Positions 1-9,253 are shown, counted from the stretch's first letter. The stretch: 64,000 nucleotides of DNA from Natrinema mahii (GCA_000690595.2 JHUT02000001.1:806001-870000), one strand, 5' to 3'. A program made the numbers and translations. The notes: generated by a model from the sequence alone, not told the origin.

Positions 1-215
1 AGCCCGATCGACACCGTTCCCCAGTACGGGCCGAGGTACAGTCCCATCAGGTAGACGACGAGGACCCCGAGCGATATCGGGACCGGCGAGAACGGGATCG
101 GAATCGATCCCACCACGGCCGCGGCCCCCATCAGCGCCGCGAGGACGGCCGCCCGCGCGAACGAGCGGACGGCGTCGTCGTCGACTAACTCGACCGAATT
201 CCGTTCCGTTGCCAT
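1..215 (-). CDS. bioY: Biotin transporter BioY, N-terminal part (cut by window edge)
   Basis: The reverse strand opens with ATG at 215 and reads without a stop to the window edge, giving 71 residues. The visible part has a short acidic N-terminus and then two hydrophobic segments. Between them lies the stretch IPIPFSPVPISLGVLVVYL, which matches the conserved first part of BioY, the substrate-binding S component of ECF-type biotin transporters in the cytoplasmic membrane. A biotin-protein ligase gene lies about 6 kb downstream in the same orientation, which fits a biotin role. AT-rich sequence about 30 nt before the ATG could be the promoter. The C-terminal two thirds are outside the window. 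Confidence 0.85.
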   Translation of the reverse strand, partial: MATERNSVELVDDDAVRSFARAAVLAALMGAAAVVGSIPIPFSPVPISLGVLVVYLMGLYLGPYWGTVSIG

Positions 216-625
216 ACCCCCGCTCTCTCGTAAACTCGGATCAATACTTCGGTTTCCGAAACAGCCGGTCGATGGGATGACAGAACGGCTCGAGCGGCGG
301 TTCGATACCGAGACGACCCGGCCGAAACAGGGCGCTTCGTTCCAGTTCGCGTGACGGTCCCGGTCGCCGCTTGAGGCCGTCGAGAGCGGACCTACCGGCC
401 ATCTACAGCGGGTTCGCACGGGCCGGGATGCGGTAATCATCGATTGTCTCGCCGCGCTAACCGAAACGACCGGTCGTGCTTATGGCTCGATTCGACCCCC
501 TGATGGGGGATGGGAGTCCGTACTGCGAGCGCCGAGCGGGGCCGTAACGGGTGGTGGGCAACCGAACGCGTCGCCGACGGACCGGCGGCGACGGCTGTGG
601 AGTCGGTGATCGACGGGGGCAACCG
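216..625. other. Intergenic region between divergent bioY and the surface protein gene
   Basis: This stretch separates two divergent genes and must hold both promoters. Short AT-rich patches lie near 236-256 (bioY side) and 432-445. No convincing gene is visible; the frames here are arginine-rich shadows. The downstream gene could begin with a GTG at 551, but that would put 25 charged residues before the signal peptide, so ATG 626 is preferred. Confidence 0.5.
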
Positions 626-3600
626 ATGAGCCGCCGGATTGCCGTGGTCGTCGTGATCGCCGCCGCGATGATCGCCAGCGTCGTCGCCGTGCCGCTGCTC
701 GGGGGGCTCGAGGGGGTCGGCGGGAACGACGCGGGAACGGAGACCGACGCTGCATCGCCTCCCAGTCCCGGGGCGCAGGCACAGTTTCAGAACGAGAGCG
801 AGGGTGACGCGGCGGGCGGAGACGGGTTCGATCCGATACGGCTGCCACCGCCCGGAGCGACCGAGGAGACGGGAACCGACGCGGACGCCGGCGGGACGAC
901 CGCGGAGGCGGCCCAGAACGACCGCGAGGACGCCGTCGAGGAGGGCGTCAGCGAGGGGATCGCGCTCGTCCAGTCACAGGGGATCGAGGTGACCCAGGAA
1001 CAGCGAGCGGCGGCGCTCGAGGGCGCGAGCCAGTCGGTGTCGCAGTCCCGGACCGTCGACGCCGAGCAGGTGCAGGCGGCGACGGCGGGGGCCGTTCACG
1101 GCACGTTGCTACAGCAACAGTCGGTCAACGTCACGCAGGTCCAGTACGCCGTCGGCGGGGCGACCGGCGGGGCGCTCTCGCAGTCACAGTCGGTCAACGC
1201 GACCCAACTCCAGAGCGCGAGCTGGGGGGCCGCACACGGCGCGGTCGCCCGGAGCCAGCGCGTCAGCGTCGAGCAGTTGCAGGTGGCCACCAGCGGCGCG
1301 GCCGCCGGAGCCGCCAGCGAGGCGGGCGCGAAAGACATCGGCGCGGTACCGAAGATCCAGGAGGCCGCACAGGGGGCCGCCTACGGTGTCCTGACGCAGT
1401 ATCAGTCGATCTCGGTCGAGCAGCGCCAGCGAGTGACCCTCGACCACGTCCAGCACGCCGCGGCCGGGGCTGCCGCCGGCGCGCTCGAGGGAAGTACGAC
1501 CGCCGCCCTCGAGCAGCGCCAGCGGGCGACGATCAAGCAGATCCAGAAGGCCGCGGCGGGCGCGGCAAAGGGCGCGCTCGTCCAGAAACAGCGCGTGTCG
1601 GTCGAGGGGACGCAGGCCGCGGCCCGGGGCGCGAGCCGCGGCTCGCTGAAACGGGTCCAGTCGATCCGGCTCGAGCAGGTCCAGCGAGTCTCGATCACGC
1701 AGGTACAGGAGGCCTCCTTCGGCGCGGCCACGGGTGCGATCTCCCAGGGTCAGGACGCGAGCGCCGAGGCAATCCAGGCGGCCGCCGACGGCAGCGCCGG
1801 CGGGGTCTTGGTCCAGCGACAGTCGGTGTCGGTCACGCAGATTCAGGCCGCGGCCGTCGGGGCCGCGGAGGGCGCGGTCACGGCGGCCGTGCAGCGACAG
1901 GACGTGACGGTCGAGGGGGTTCAGGCCGCCGCGTTCGGTGCCGGCCAGGGATCGGTTACCCAGACGCAACTCGTCGACGTGACGCAGGTCCAGCGGCTCG
2001 CGTCCGGCAGTGCCAGCGGAGCGCTCGTTCGGGCACAGGACGCGTCGGTCACGCAGATCCAAGTGGCGGCCAGCAGCGCCGCGACGGAGACCGCTCGAGT
2101 CGTCCAGTCCCAGCGGATCAGTATCACGCAGCTGCAGACGATAACGCAGGAGACCGCGGCCGACGCGACCGCCTACGCCGTCGCCGAAGGGACCGACGAG
2201 ATCACGGTGATCAGCCAGTACGTCGAGATCGAGGTCGAGCAGCGTATCGAGACGGTCGACCGGATCGAGGGTACCGCATCGATCGATGTCCGCGATCAGG
2301 AGAGCGACGGCGACGCGGTCACCGTCGCCGACGTCTCGCTCTCGGAGGGCGGGTTCGTCGCCGTCTACGACGGCGTCGCCGTCGACGCCGATCCCGACGC
2401 GGTCGTCGGTGTCTCGAACTCCCTCGCAGCCGGCGACCACGAGAACGTGACCGTCGACCTCGACGAACCGCTGAACGAGAGCGGCCCGATCGTGGCCGTT
2501 GCCCACCACGACACCGACGGCAACGAGGCGTTCGGGTACGCCGAGTCCGACGGCGAGGACGACGTGCCCTACGTCACCGCGAGCGGCGCGCCGGTCCTCG
2601 ACGGCGCGTTCGTGACCGTTGCCGACGCGCCCGCCGAACCCGAGGCGACGCTGTCGGTCGACGATCAGGAGGGCGAGGGCGAGTCCCTCGAGATCGACGC
2701 GGCGAGCGCGACGGTGCCGTACGTCGTGACGGCCGAGTACGACGGGGAGCGGGTCGATAGCGACCGGTTCGAGGGCAACGAAACGATCGCGGAGGCGTCG
2801 ATCGACCTCGAGCCGTCCCTCGAGGACAACGCGAGCATCGACGTCTCCGTTCGAGCGGCCGCGGACGACGCGATCCTGGCGAACGACTCGATCGAGTACG
2901 CCGTCGTCGAGCCCGACCCCGGCGAGCCGACGGCGACCCTCTCGGTGGCCGACCAGACCGGCGACGGGGAGACACTGACGGTCACCTCGGCCAACGCCTC
3001 CGTCGAGTACGCGCTGACGGTCGCCGACGGGAACGGGACCCGGATCGCGGAGACCGAGCGCTTCGCGGCCAACGAGACGGTCGGCCCGCGGGAGATCGAC
3101 CTCGAGCCGCCGCTGTCGGCGAACGCGACGCTCGAGGTGTCGGTCGTCGCAGCTGACGACGGCACGCCGATCGAGACGGACGAGGTGGCCTACACCGTCG
3201 ACGGGGCGGTCCCCGACTTCGGCGTCGAGTTCACGAACTGTTCGCGGGCGGTCGTCGAGGCCGACCTCGAGGCGGGCGAGAGCGTCGCGGCGAGTACGGG
3301 CTTTTACACCACCGGCGGCTTCGGCAACACCATCATCGATGACTACGTCACCGCCGGCGAGAACGTCGAGGCACCCTTCGACGGGACGATCGTCTTCGAG
3401 ATCGGCGACGAACGGAACGTCACGACCGACGGCGACGAGGTGACCGTCGAAGTGCCCGACTACGGCACCTTCGGGACCTACATCTCCGGGATTAGCTCGC
3501 CCGAGGCGGTCCCGTTCGCGTCGATCGATCACCCGAACCCCGACCTCGAGGCCTGCGACGACGAAGCCCGCCCCGAACTCCCGTCGCTGTCACTCGAGGA

Positions 3601-4609
3601 GACGGCGCCAACCGGTGACGGCGACGCGATCGCGGTGACGTTCGGCTACGAGAACCCCAACGACGCGGCGGTTGCCGCGAGCAGCGAGTTCGTCGAGGGG
3701 ACGACCGCAGACGAGCCCCCGAGCGGGTTCGACCCCGGCGAGAACGAGGTCACCGTCGAGTGGACGCCCGAGAGCGACGACGAACGGCTCGTCTGGCTGG
3801 CCGACTTCGCGAACCACGGCTACGAGGAGCCGGTGACGGTCGCGACGCCGCCCGCCGGCGAGATCCGGCCGTCCGAGCCCGCCGCGTTCGACGTCTCGAT
3901 CGCGTCGGTCACCGATCCGGTCACACAGGACGACGAAGTCGACGTCGACGCCGATATCGAGAACGTCGGCGGCGAGGCGGGCACACAGGAGGTCACGCTC
4001 GCGATCGACGGGACCGTCGTCGACACCGAATCGGTCTCGCTCGAGGCCGGCGAGAGCGGGGCCGTCTCGCTGACGGCCGACGCCGCGGGGCTTTCGCCCG
4101 GCGACCGCGCGGTCGCGGTCGCGACGGCGAACGAGACCGCCGAGACGACCGTAACCGTCGAGGAATCCGGCGAGCCGGCGACGGTCGCGGTGACCGACCT
4201 CGCCGCACCCGAGAGCGGCGAGCCCGGCCAGCAGGTGACGGTGACCGCGACCGTCGAGAACCAGGGCGATCTCGAGGGGACGGAGACGGTGACCTACAGC
4301 GTCGACGGGCAGCCGGTCGCCGAGGCGACCGTGACGCTCGCCGGCGGCCAATCGGCGTCGATTCCGTTCACGTCGTCGGTACCCGAGGGCGCGTCGACGC
4401 ATACGGTCGCGACCGCCGACGACGAGGCGTCGGTCGCGATCGAGGCGGCCGCGCGGGAGACGGCGGCGTCGAGCCCGCCCGGAGACCAGCAACCGGCGGC
4501 GGAACCGGAACCCGGAGGGAACGGACCGTCCGCTACCGGACCGGATCTCGGCGGCGAGGGGACCGGCGACGCCGGAAACGCGACCCCTGGCAACGAGACC
4601 GCCGGATAG
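626..4609 (+). CDS. Large secreted repeat protein with DUF7282-like and CARDB-like domains
   Basis: The 1327-residue product starts with a classical signal peptide (MSRRIAVVVVIAAAMIASVV), which is why ATG 626 was chosen over GTG 551. An acidic linker follows. Residues about 107-520 contain some 16 degenerate copies of a 23-residue unit of the type LVQRQSVSVTQIQAAAVGAA. Residues about 550-665 resemble the haloarchaeal DUF7282 surface domain. Two copies of a beta-rich module beginning TLSVxDQ follow, and two CARDB-like beta sandwiches lie at about 1085-1152 and 1185-1270. There is no C-terminal membrane anchor or PGF-CTERM signal, so it is probably released or bound non-covalently at the cell surface. 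The function is unknown; adhesion or a matrix role is inference. Confidence 0.8.
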   Translation: MSRRIAVVVVIAAAMIASVVAVPLLGGLEGVGGNDAGTETDAASPPSPGAQAQFQNESEGDAAGGDGFDPIRLPPPGATEETGTDADAGGTTAEAAQNDREDAVEEGVSEGIALVQSQGIEVTQEQRAAALEGASQSVSQSRTVDAEQVQAATAGAVHGTLLQQQSVNVTQVQYAVGGATGGALSQSQSVNATQLQSASWGAAHGAVARSQRVSVEQLQVATSGAAAGAASEAGAKDIGAVPKIQEAAQGAAYGVLTQYQSISVEQRQRVTLDHVQHAAAGAAAGALEGSTTAALEQRQRATIKQIQKAAAGAAKGALVQKQRVSVEGTQAAARGASRGSLKRVQSIRLEQVQRVSITQVQEASFGAATGAISQGQDASAEAIQAAADGSAGGVLVQRQSVSVTQIQAAAVGAAEGAVTAAVQRQDVTVEGVQAAAFGAGQGSVTQTQLVDVTQVQRLASGSASGALVRAQDASVTQIQVAASSAATETARVVQSQRISITQLQTITQETAADATAYAVAEGTDEITVISQYVEIEVEQRIETVDRIEGTASIDVRDQESDGDAVTVADVSLSEGGFVAVYDGVAVDADPDAVVGVSNSLAAGDHENVTVDLDEPLNESGPIVAVAHHDTDGNEAFGYAESDGEDDVPYVTASGAPVLDGAFVTVADAPAEPEATLSVDDQEGEGESLEIDAASATVPYVVTAEYDGERVDSDRFEGNETIAEASIDLEPSLEDNASIDVSVRAAADDAILANDSIEYAVVEPDPGEPTATLSVADQTGDGETLTVTSANASVEYALTVADGNGTRIAETERFAANETVGPREIDLEPPLSANATLEVSVVAADDGTPIETDEVAYTVDGAVPDFGVEFTNCSRAVVEADLEAGESVAASTGFYTTGGFGNTIIDDYVTAGENVEAPFDGTIVFEIGDERNVTTDGDEVTVEVPDYGTFGTYISGISSPEAVPFASIDHPNPDLEACDDEARPELPSLSLEETAPTGDGDAIAVTFGYENPNDAAVAASSEFVEGTTADEPPSGFDPGENEVTVEWTPESDDERLVWLADFANHGYEEPVTVATPPAGEIRPSEPAAFDVSIASVTDPVTQDDEVDVDADIENVGGEAGTQEVTLAIDGTVVDTESVSLEAGESGAVSLTADAAGLSPGDRAVAVATANETAETTVTVEESGEPATVAVTDLAAPESGEPGQQVTVTATVENQGDLEGTETVTYSVDGQPVAEATVTLAGGQSASIPFTSSVPEGASTHTVATADDEASVAIEAAARETAASSPPGDQQPAAEPEPGGNGPSATGPDLGGEGTGDAGNATPGNETAG
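945..2175 (+). repeat. Tandem 69-bp repeats encoding a 23-residue glutamine-rich unit
   Basis: About 16 degenerate tandem copies lie inside the surface protein gene. Each copy has a polar Q-x-Q half (for example SVNVTQVQ) and a small-residue half (AxxGAAxGA). Three consecutive clean copies at about 1105-1320 are exactly 23 residues each; others carry 3-8 residue insertions. The regular alternation suggests a repetitive beta or beta-helical fold, which is inference. Confidence 0.75.
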
Positions 4610-4693
4610 GCGCCGATCGTGAGTTCTCGAGGCAGTTCCGGCCGCTATGCGGTGAGCCATCGGAGAGGACAGTGCCGCGACCGCGGGGGGCCG

Positions 4694-4984
4694 TTAGTGC
4701 TGGTGGCCGGTCGCTTCGCCGAACGTGACGCCGAACCGCTCCTCGAAGCGGTCCATCACTGCTTCCTCCTGAGCCTCGAGTTCCGGGTCGGCGTCCTCGC
4801 CGTGGTGGACGATGTGGTGGGCCCGGCTGGCGAAGGACAGCAGCATGATGTCGCCGACCGTCTCGGCGTCGGTCTGGTCGCCCTCGGCGACGAGGTCGAC
4901 GAGTCCCGATGGAACCGTCACGTCGTCGGTCGCGCCGTCGTCGGAACTGATCGAGAAGGTCGTCGTCTCGACTTCGTCTGTCAT
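4694..4984 (-). CDS. Conserved small haloarchaeal protein (DUF7545-like)
   Basis: A 96-residue acidic soluble protein beginning MTDEVETTTFSISSDDG and ending in a histidine-containing GEATGHQH tail. The overall pattern (short beta-rich start, a helical middle LVDLVAEGDQTDAETVGDIM, and a C-terminal FEERFGVTF) resembles a small haloarchaeal family that I recall as DUF7545. The ATG at 4984 was chosen because residues upstream of it are arginine-rich and frame-shadow-like. It is convergent with the surface protein gene. The function is unknown. Confidence 0.7.
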   Translation of the reverse strand: MTDEVETTTFSISSDDGATDDVTVPSGLVDLVAEGDQTDAETVGDIMLLSFASRAHHIVHHGEDADPELEAQEEAVMDRFEERFGVTFGEATGHQH

Positions 4985-5157
4985 ACTCCTACGGTCGGGA
5001 ACCGCACCTAAAGGTGCTGTGGCTTGCAGCGACTGCCCCGCCACTGCGGCCCCCGGCCACAACCGGGTCCCCGGTTGCGTTTTTCCTGATCGAGGGCCCA
5101 CGACCGGGTATGCCGGCCGTCGAACTCGAGGCGGAGCCGATCGGACGGCTGAATGCG

Positions 5158-5622
5158 CTACGCGTCGGCGACGCTCTCCCGGACCGACTCCCAACGGCCC
5201 GTCGACTCGAGATGCGACTGGAGTTGCTCCGCGTACTCCCGAGTGAGTCGTTCGGCCGCCTTCCGCTGCTCGGCCTCCGAGGGGCCGCTGTCCCCGCCCA
5301 CGCCGAGCGCGCCCATGATCGAGTCGACGATCCCGCCGTCCGACGAGTCCGATCCGCCGGGCCCGCCCGGCCCGCCGGCCATCGCACCCATGCCGGCCTG
5401 GACGTTCTCGAGTTCGGGGATGACGCCGTCGAGTTTGTCGGTGTCGGCGACGATCCGCGCCCGGTCGGGATCGTCGGGGTGTTCGATCTCGAACTCCGTG
5501 GCGGTCATGATCAGGCTCCACTGCTGGTTGGAGAACCGGGACTCCTCGATCCGCGCGGAGAACTCCTGATCGACGGCCATCCGCTCGCCGACGATCCGGT
5601 CCGTCCACGGGTTGTCGCTCAT
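5158..5622 (-). CDS. Conserved haloarchaeal protein (DUF5799-like)
   Basis: A 154-residue soluble acidic protein starting MSDNPWTDRIVGERMAVDQ. The first 80 residues form an alpha/beta region (SLIMTATEFEIEHPDDPDRA). A glycine-rich linker with MGAMAGGPGGPGG follows, and then a charged helix. The pattern matches the haloarchaeal family I recall as DUF5799. No catalytic motif is evident. The gene is divergent from the universal stress protein gene, and the 154-bp gap between them carries the AT-rich promoter of both. Confidence 0.7.
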   Translation of the reverse strand: MSDNPWTDRIVGERMAVDQEFSARIEESRFSNQQWSLIMTATEFEIEHPDDPDRARIVADTDKLDGVIPELENVQAGMGAMAGGPGGPGGSDSSDGGIVDSIMGALGVGGDSGPSEAEQRKAAERLTREYAEQLQSHLESTGRWESVRESVADA

Positions 5623-5776
5623 GCCACTCGGTTGGGGCGGCCGCTGTATCAGCGTTTCCCTCCCGCTCGCCCGCGAACGGCCGAACCGGCCGTTCACGAA
5701 GCCGTCAGCCCGATTGACGGTCGGTCCTGTCAGAATAACACTCATATAGTGGCAAGTTGTACGATAACACACCACA

Positions 5777-6253
5777 ATGTACGACTGCATCCTCGTCCCG
5801 ACCGACGGCTCCCGCGAAGTCGAACGGGCCCTCGAGCATGCGTTCGATCTCGCCCGACTGCACAACGCGACGATCCGTGCGCTCTACGTCGTCAACGCCG
5901 CCGGCTACGGCGGGCTGCCGATGGAAACCGCCCTCGAGGGCGTCAGCGACGCGCTTCGGGGCGAGGGGCGGGCGGCAGTCGACCGGGTCGCGGAACTCGC
6001 GCCCGACGACGTCACCGTCGAGACCGAGATCCGGGAGGGGTCACCGAGCCAGGTCATCGTCGACGAGGCCGGGCCCGAGGCCTGCGATCTAATCGTGATG
6101 GGGACCCACGGCCGCGGGGGGATCGACCGGCTGTTGCTCGGCAGCGTCACCGAACGGGTCGTCAGGCGCGCTTCGGTGCCGGTCCTGACGGTACAGGTCG
6201 ATCCCGACGACGTCGAGGAGCAACCCGAGGAGCCGCGACTCGCCGTCGAGTGA
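5777..6253 (+). CDS. Universal stress protein, UspA family
   Basis: A 158-residue protein with the Usp Rossmann-like fold. It starts MYDCILVPTDGSREVERAL (first strand with the ATP-contacting aspartate). It ends with the nucleotide-binding motif GTHGRGGIDRLLLGSV and then VPVLTV. The G-2x-G-9x-G(S/T) pattern indicates an ATP-binding subclass. Haloarchaea carry many paralogues, with roles in stress survival that are rarely assigned one by one. A TATA-like box (CATATAG) lies about 30 nt upstream of ATG 5777, consistent with a leaderless transcript. Confidence 0.93.
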   Translation: MYDCILVPTDGSREVERALEHAFDLARLHNATIRALYVVNAAGYGGLPMETALEGVSDALRGEGRAAVDRVAELAPDDVTVETEIREGSPSQVIVDEAGPEACDLIVMGTHGRGGIDRLLLGSVTERVVRRASVPVLTVQVDPDDVEEQPEEPRLAVE

Positions 6254-6310
6254 GGATCGGGACGCCGCGGTCGATGCAGTCGTCTCGTTTCTTCCCGCCG
6301 CTCGAGATCG

Positions 6311-7249
6311 TTATACCGGCCGGAGATGTTCGCAGTCGCCCGCCGACACCGTCACCTGCCCGTCGTCAGTCTCGACTACGAGCGCGCCCGATTCGGTCAC
6401 GTCGACCGCCTCCCCGACGATCTCGCCAGCGGGGCGATCCACCCGCACCCGCTGGCCGAGCGTCAGCGCCAGCTCGCGCCACGCGGGGACGACTCCCTCG
6501 AGGTCGTTGCGGTGATCGTCGAAGGACTCGAGCAGGCGTTGGACGAACCGCCGGCGGTCGACGTCACCCGCCTCCGCGCGGATGCTCGTCGCACCCTCTG
6601 GCAGCGCGTCGGCGTCGATGTTCGCATTGATGCCGGGCCCGACGATGACCCACTCGACGCGATCGGTCTCGCCTTCCATCTCCGTGAGGATCCCCGAAAG
6701 CTTTCGATAGTCGCCGTCGTCGCCGACCGGGACGACCACGTCGTTGGGCCACTTGATTCGGGCATCGACGCCCGCCTCGCGGGCCGCTCGTGCCGTCGCG
6801 ACCGAGATTGCGAGCGTGTACAGCGGGGCCTGCGCAGGCGCAATATCCGGCCGGACGACGACGCTCAACCAGACGCCGCCCGGTGGCGCCGTCCACTCGC
6901 GCTCGAGGCGGCCGCGGCCGCCGGTCTGTTCGTCCGCGAGGACAACCACGTCGGTCGCGCCCTCGCCCGCGAGTTCGCGCGCCCGGTCGTTGGTACTCCC
7001 CACCGAATCGTGGTACTCGAGCGCGAACGGGGCCTCGAGCCCGAACTCGACTGCGGGTGCGTTGTACGCCCCTATCTCGCCGAGATCGTAGCCGTTCGGT
7101 CCGCTCTCGATCTCGAATCCCGCCTCGCGCAGCGCCTCGATGTGCTTCCAAACGGCCGCCCGCGAGACGTCGAGGCTCTCGGCCAGTTCCGGTCCCGAAA
7201 CGGGGCCGTCGGCGAGCGCCTCGAGGACCGCGCGTCGCGTGTCGTTCAT
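6311..7249 (-). CDS. birA: Bifunctional biotin--[acetyl-CoA-carboxylase] ligase / biotin operon regulator BirA
   Basis: The 312-residue protein has an N-terminal winged helix (about 1-60, LDVSRAAVWKHIEALREAGF). The biotin-protein ligase core follows, with GSTNDRAREL, the biotinyl-AMP loop GGRGRLEREW and KWPNDV. An SH3-like C-terminal domain comes last. It forms biotinyl-5'-AMP and transfers biotin to acceptor lysines; with the HTH it may also repress biotin genes. ATG 7249 was chosen because the ten residues before it precede the HTH without similarity. The distant bioY in the same orientation supports the assignment. Confidence 0.95.
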   Translation of the reverse strand: MNDTRRAVLEALADGPVSGPELAESLDVSRAAVWKHIEALREAGFEIESGPNGYDLGEIGAYNAPAVEFGLEAPFALEYHDSVGSTNDRARELAGEGATDVVVLADEQTGGRGRLEREWTAPPGGVWLSVVVRPDIAPAQAPLYTLAISVATARAAREAGVDARIKWPNDVVVPVGDDGDYRKLSGILTEMEGETDRVEWVIVGPGINANIDADALPEGATSIRAEAGDVDRRRFVQRLLESFDDHRNDLEGVVPAWRELALTLGQRVRVDRPAGEIVGEAVDVTESGALVVETDDGQVTVSAGDCEHLRPV

Positions 7250-7275
7250 AGCCTCGGGAGGGGGCCGCGTACACT

Positions 7276-7605
7276 TCAATCGGCTGGATCGGCCGTCGGT
7301 CGGGACGGAACCCAGAGCAGCCCCTCGGCGATGCTATTCCTCTGGATCTCGCTCGTCCCGTCGTAGATCTCGGTGATCCGGGCGGCCTCGTAGCCGTCGA
7401 CGTCCGTCGGCGTGAGGACGACGTGATCCCCGCGTGGCCCTTTTCGGGCGAGGTCTTTGCCACGATACCGGCCACGTCGGCGACGGTGCCGTTGGTGATC
7501 CAGGTCTTCTCCCCGTGGCTGACTCACTCGTCGCCCTCCTCTCTCGTGCGCGTCTCCATCCCCGCGACGTTCGAGCCGTGTGCGGGCTGATGGGACGGGT
7601 GCTGT
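7276..7605 (-). pseudogene. Acyl-CoA dehydrogenase remnant (frameshifted, internally deleted)
   Basis: On the reverse strand the motif PAHGSNVAGMETR appears near 7590. It is followed by an in-frame TGA where a tryptophan is expected, and then by SHGEKTWITNGTVADVAG and KTSPEKGHAGIT. The frame then shifts, and the family C-terminal signature ITEIYDGTSEIQRNSIAEGL appears just before a stop at 7276. These are all acyl-CoA dehydrogenase motifs in the right order. The segment between the substrate-binding region and the C-terminus (over 150 residues) and the N-terminal half are missing. It is a decayed gene, probably with a functional parent elsewhere. Confidence 0.85.
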
Positions 7606-7613
7606 ATCGGCAG

Positions 7614-7913
7614 TTAGCCGACGACGAACTCGGGACTGAAGAGGGTCGCAGCGAGGAGAGACAACAGTACGAGAATCGCCGCCAGACGGAGCACACCGGC
7701 CGTCAGTCGCCGGTCCTTCGGAAGGGACTCGGCGATGCCGGCCAACGCGGATCCGACCACCATACCGAGTAACCAACGGCCCGAGTCGGCGCTGCCGGCG
7801 ATTCGGGAGTAGACGTACAGCCCCGAGAAGGCGAGCGAGCCAGCGAACTGGATCAACGCGGCGGAACGACCGGACGGCTCACTGAACACGACTTCGGTGA
7901 CGGTGGAGGGCAT
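7614..7913 (-). CDS. Small haloarchaeal membrane protein, three predicted helices
   Basis: The 99-residue product has hydrophobic segments at about 18-35 (ALIQFAGSLAFSGLYVYS), 46-62 (WLLGMVVGSALAGIAES) and 73-93 (VLRLAAILVLLSLLAATLF), joined by short polar loops. It abuts the acyl-CoA dehydrogenase remnant. Spacing and hydrophobicity argue for a real gene, but I recognise no family. Function unknown. Confidence 0.6.
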   Translation of the reverse strand: MPSTVTEVVFSEPSGRSAALIQFAGSLAFSGLYVYSRIAGSADSGRWLLGMVVGSALAGIAESLPKDRRLTAGVLRLAAILVLLSLLAATLFSPEFVVG

Positions 7914-8083
7914 CGAGAGTACGTTCTCACTCGACCCACAAATACTGTCGGTAGCCCTACAGCTCGGCGGGGTGGTCCGTCACCGATACGGAGCACCGTC
8001 GACGCCGGTACGGTGACATCACTGACGTGCTACTGAAACGTGATTCAGCATCCGCCTCGTACCGGGAGAACGCGTCGTCACGC

Positions 8084-8102
8084 CCCCTCGAGCGTCGAGG
8101 GG
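8084..8102 (-). terminator. Hairpin downstream of tyrS
   Basis: A perfect 8-bp stem (CCCCTCGA / TCGAGGGG) with a three-base loop begins 10 bp beyond the tyrS stop codon. Archaeal termination depends mostly on U-tracts, and none is adjacent, so it may be a 3'-end stability element rather than a terminator. Confidence 0.45.
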
Positions 8103-8111
8103 ACCGACCGG

Positions 8112-9107
8112 TCAGCCCCGGATCTCGCGCAGTTTCTCGCGGCCCGGCGCGATCAGTTCGTCGAGGTAGGTCGCCAGCGTCCCCTTCGCGTCGGCGGGGT
8201 GGAGTTCCCCGGACTCGAGGTCCGCGGCGAGGGCCTCGTAGCCCTCGTAGGTCAGGTCGCCGCCGTACTTCTCGGGGCGTTCGACCACGACCTCGTCGAA
8301 GCGGGGGAAGACGTGGTACTCGAAGAGTTCGAGGACCGGGTTCTCGCGCTCGTTGCCCTCGTCGTCGGGCTCGGGATCCCGCGTCGGCGGGCAGTACGCC
8401 GAGTTGACCTTCTCCTCGAGGTCGTCGGTCGAGTCCTCCATCGAGATCGTGACGCCCTCGCTCGAGGACATCTTCCCCTCGCCGGTCGTGAGGTCGGCGA
8501 GGATGGGGGTGTGGATCGCCGGCCGGACCTCGTAGTCGAGTTCCGGCAGCTTCTCGCGGGCGAGCATGTGGACCTTCCGCTGGTCGAGCCCGCCAACGGC
8601 CAGATCCAGATCGAGGTATTCGATGTCGAGCGTCTGCATCAGCGGGTAGACCAGATGGCTCACCTTGGCCGTCTCGTCGCCCTGAATCTCGGCCATCGCA
8701 CGCTGGGCGCGGTTCATCGTCGTCGCCTGCTCGAGGGTGTGCAGATCGCGGGTGTACGCCTCGTCGAACTGGAACGTCGAGCCGTAGACGAACTCGGTTC
8801 GCTCCTCGTCGAGGCCGTACGCGAGGAACTGGGCTTTCATCTGCTCGGCGGTCGCCCGAATCTCCTCGAGCGACCCCTTCTCGTTGAGGTAGGCGTGGGC
8901 GTCCGCCAGCAGGATCACGACCTCCACGCCGGCCTCTTGGAGGTCGATGAGCTTGTTCGCGGTCAGGAGATGCCCCAGATGGAGGACGCCGGAGGGTTCG
9001 TAGCCGACGTAGGCCCGCTTGCCCTCGGGATCCTCCGCGAGGTCGCGGACCTCCTCGTCGGTGACGACCTCCTCGGCGTTTCGCGTGAGTAACTCGTAGG
9101 CGTCCAT
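8112..9107 (-). CDS. tyrS: Tyrosine--tRNA ligase
   Basis: The 331-residue protein is a class I synthetase of the archaeal/eukaryotic TyrRS type. The HIGH signature is HLGH at residues 43-46 inside PSGVLHLGHLL, and KMSSS lies near residue 213. It charges tRNA-Tyr in the cytosol. Family length (about 310-340) is met and no domain is missing. ATG 9107 follows an AT-rich stretch (ATTTATACC) about 20-30 nt upstream, which is a plausible TATA box. Confidence 0.96.
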   Translation of the reverse strand: MDAYELLTRNAEEVVTDEEVRDLAEDPEGKRAYVGYEPSGVLHLGHLLTANKLIDLQEAGVEVVILLADAHAYLNEKGSLEEIRATAEQMKAQFLAYGLDEERTEFVYGSTFQFDEAYTRDLHTLEQATTMNRAQRAMAEIQGDETAKVSHLVYPLMQTLDIEYLDLDLAVGGLDQRKVHMLAREKLPELDYEVRPAIHTPILADLTTGEGKMSSSEGVTISMEDSTDDLEEKVNSAYCPPTRDPEPDDEGNERENPVLELFEYHVFPRFDEVVVERPEKYGGDLTYEGYEALAADLESGELHPADAKGTLATYLDELIAPGREKLREIRG

Positions 9108-9253
9108 GTGTGACAGGAACCGGAGGAGGAATTTATACCTCCTGAAAGGCGCTCGAGCCGTCGCGCCGGACCCGATCGGCGGATCCGGATCGGAACGGGG
9201 CCGGAATCGGCTCGAGCACGTCCCGGCCGGGCCACCGAGTCAGCGGTGTGCGA

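Noticed and set aside
1184-3532. Long reverse-strand open frame (782 codons)
   Set aside because: It lies opposite the repeat surface gene and is rich in arginine, valine and aspartate with no domain; a mirror effect of GC-rich codon periodicity.
5014-6630. 538-codon forward frame covering several genes
   Set aside because: It crosses a clear Usp gene in another frame and two reverse genes; the composition is proline/arginine-rich and has no domain.
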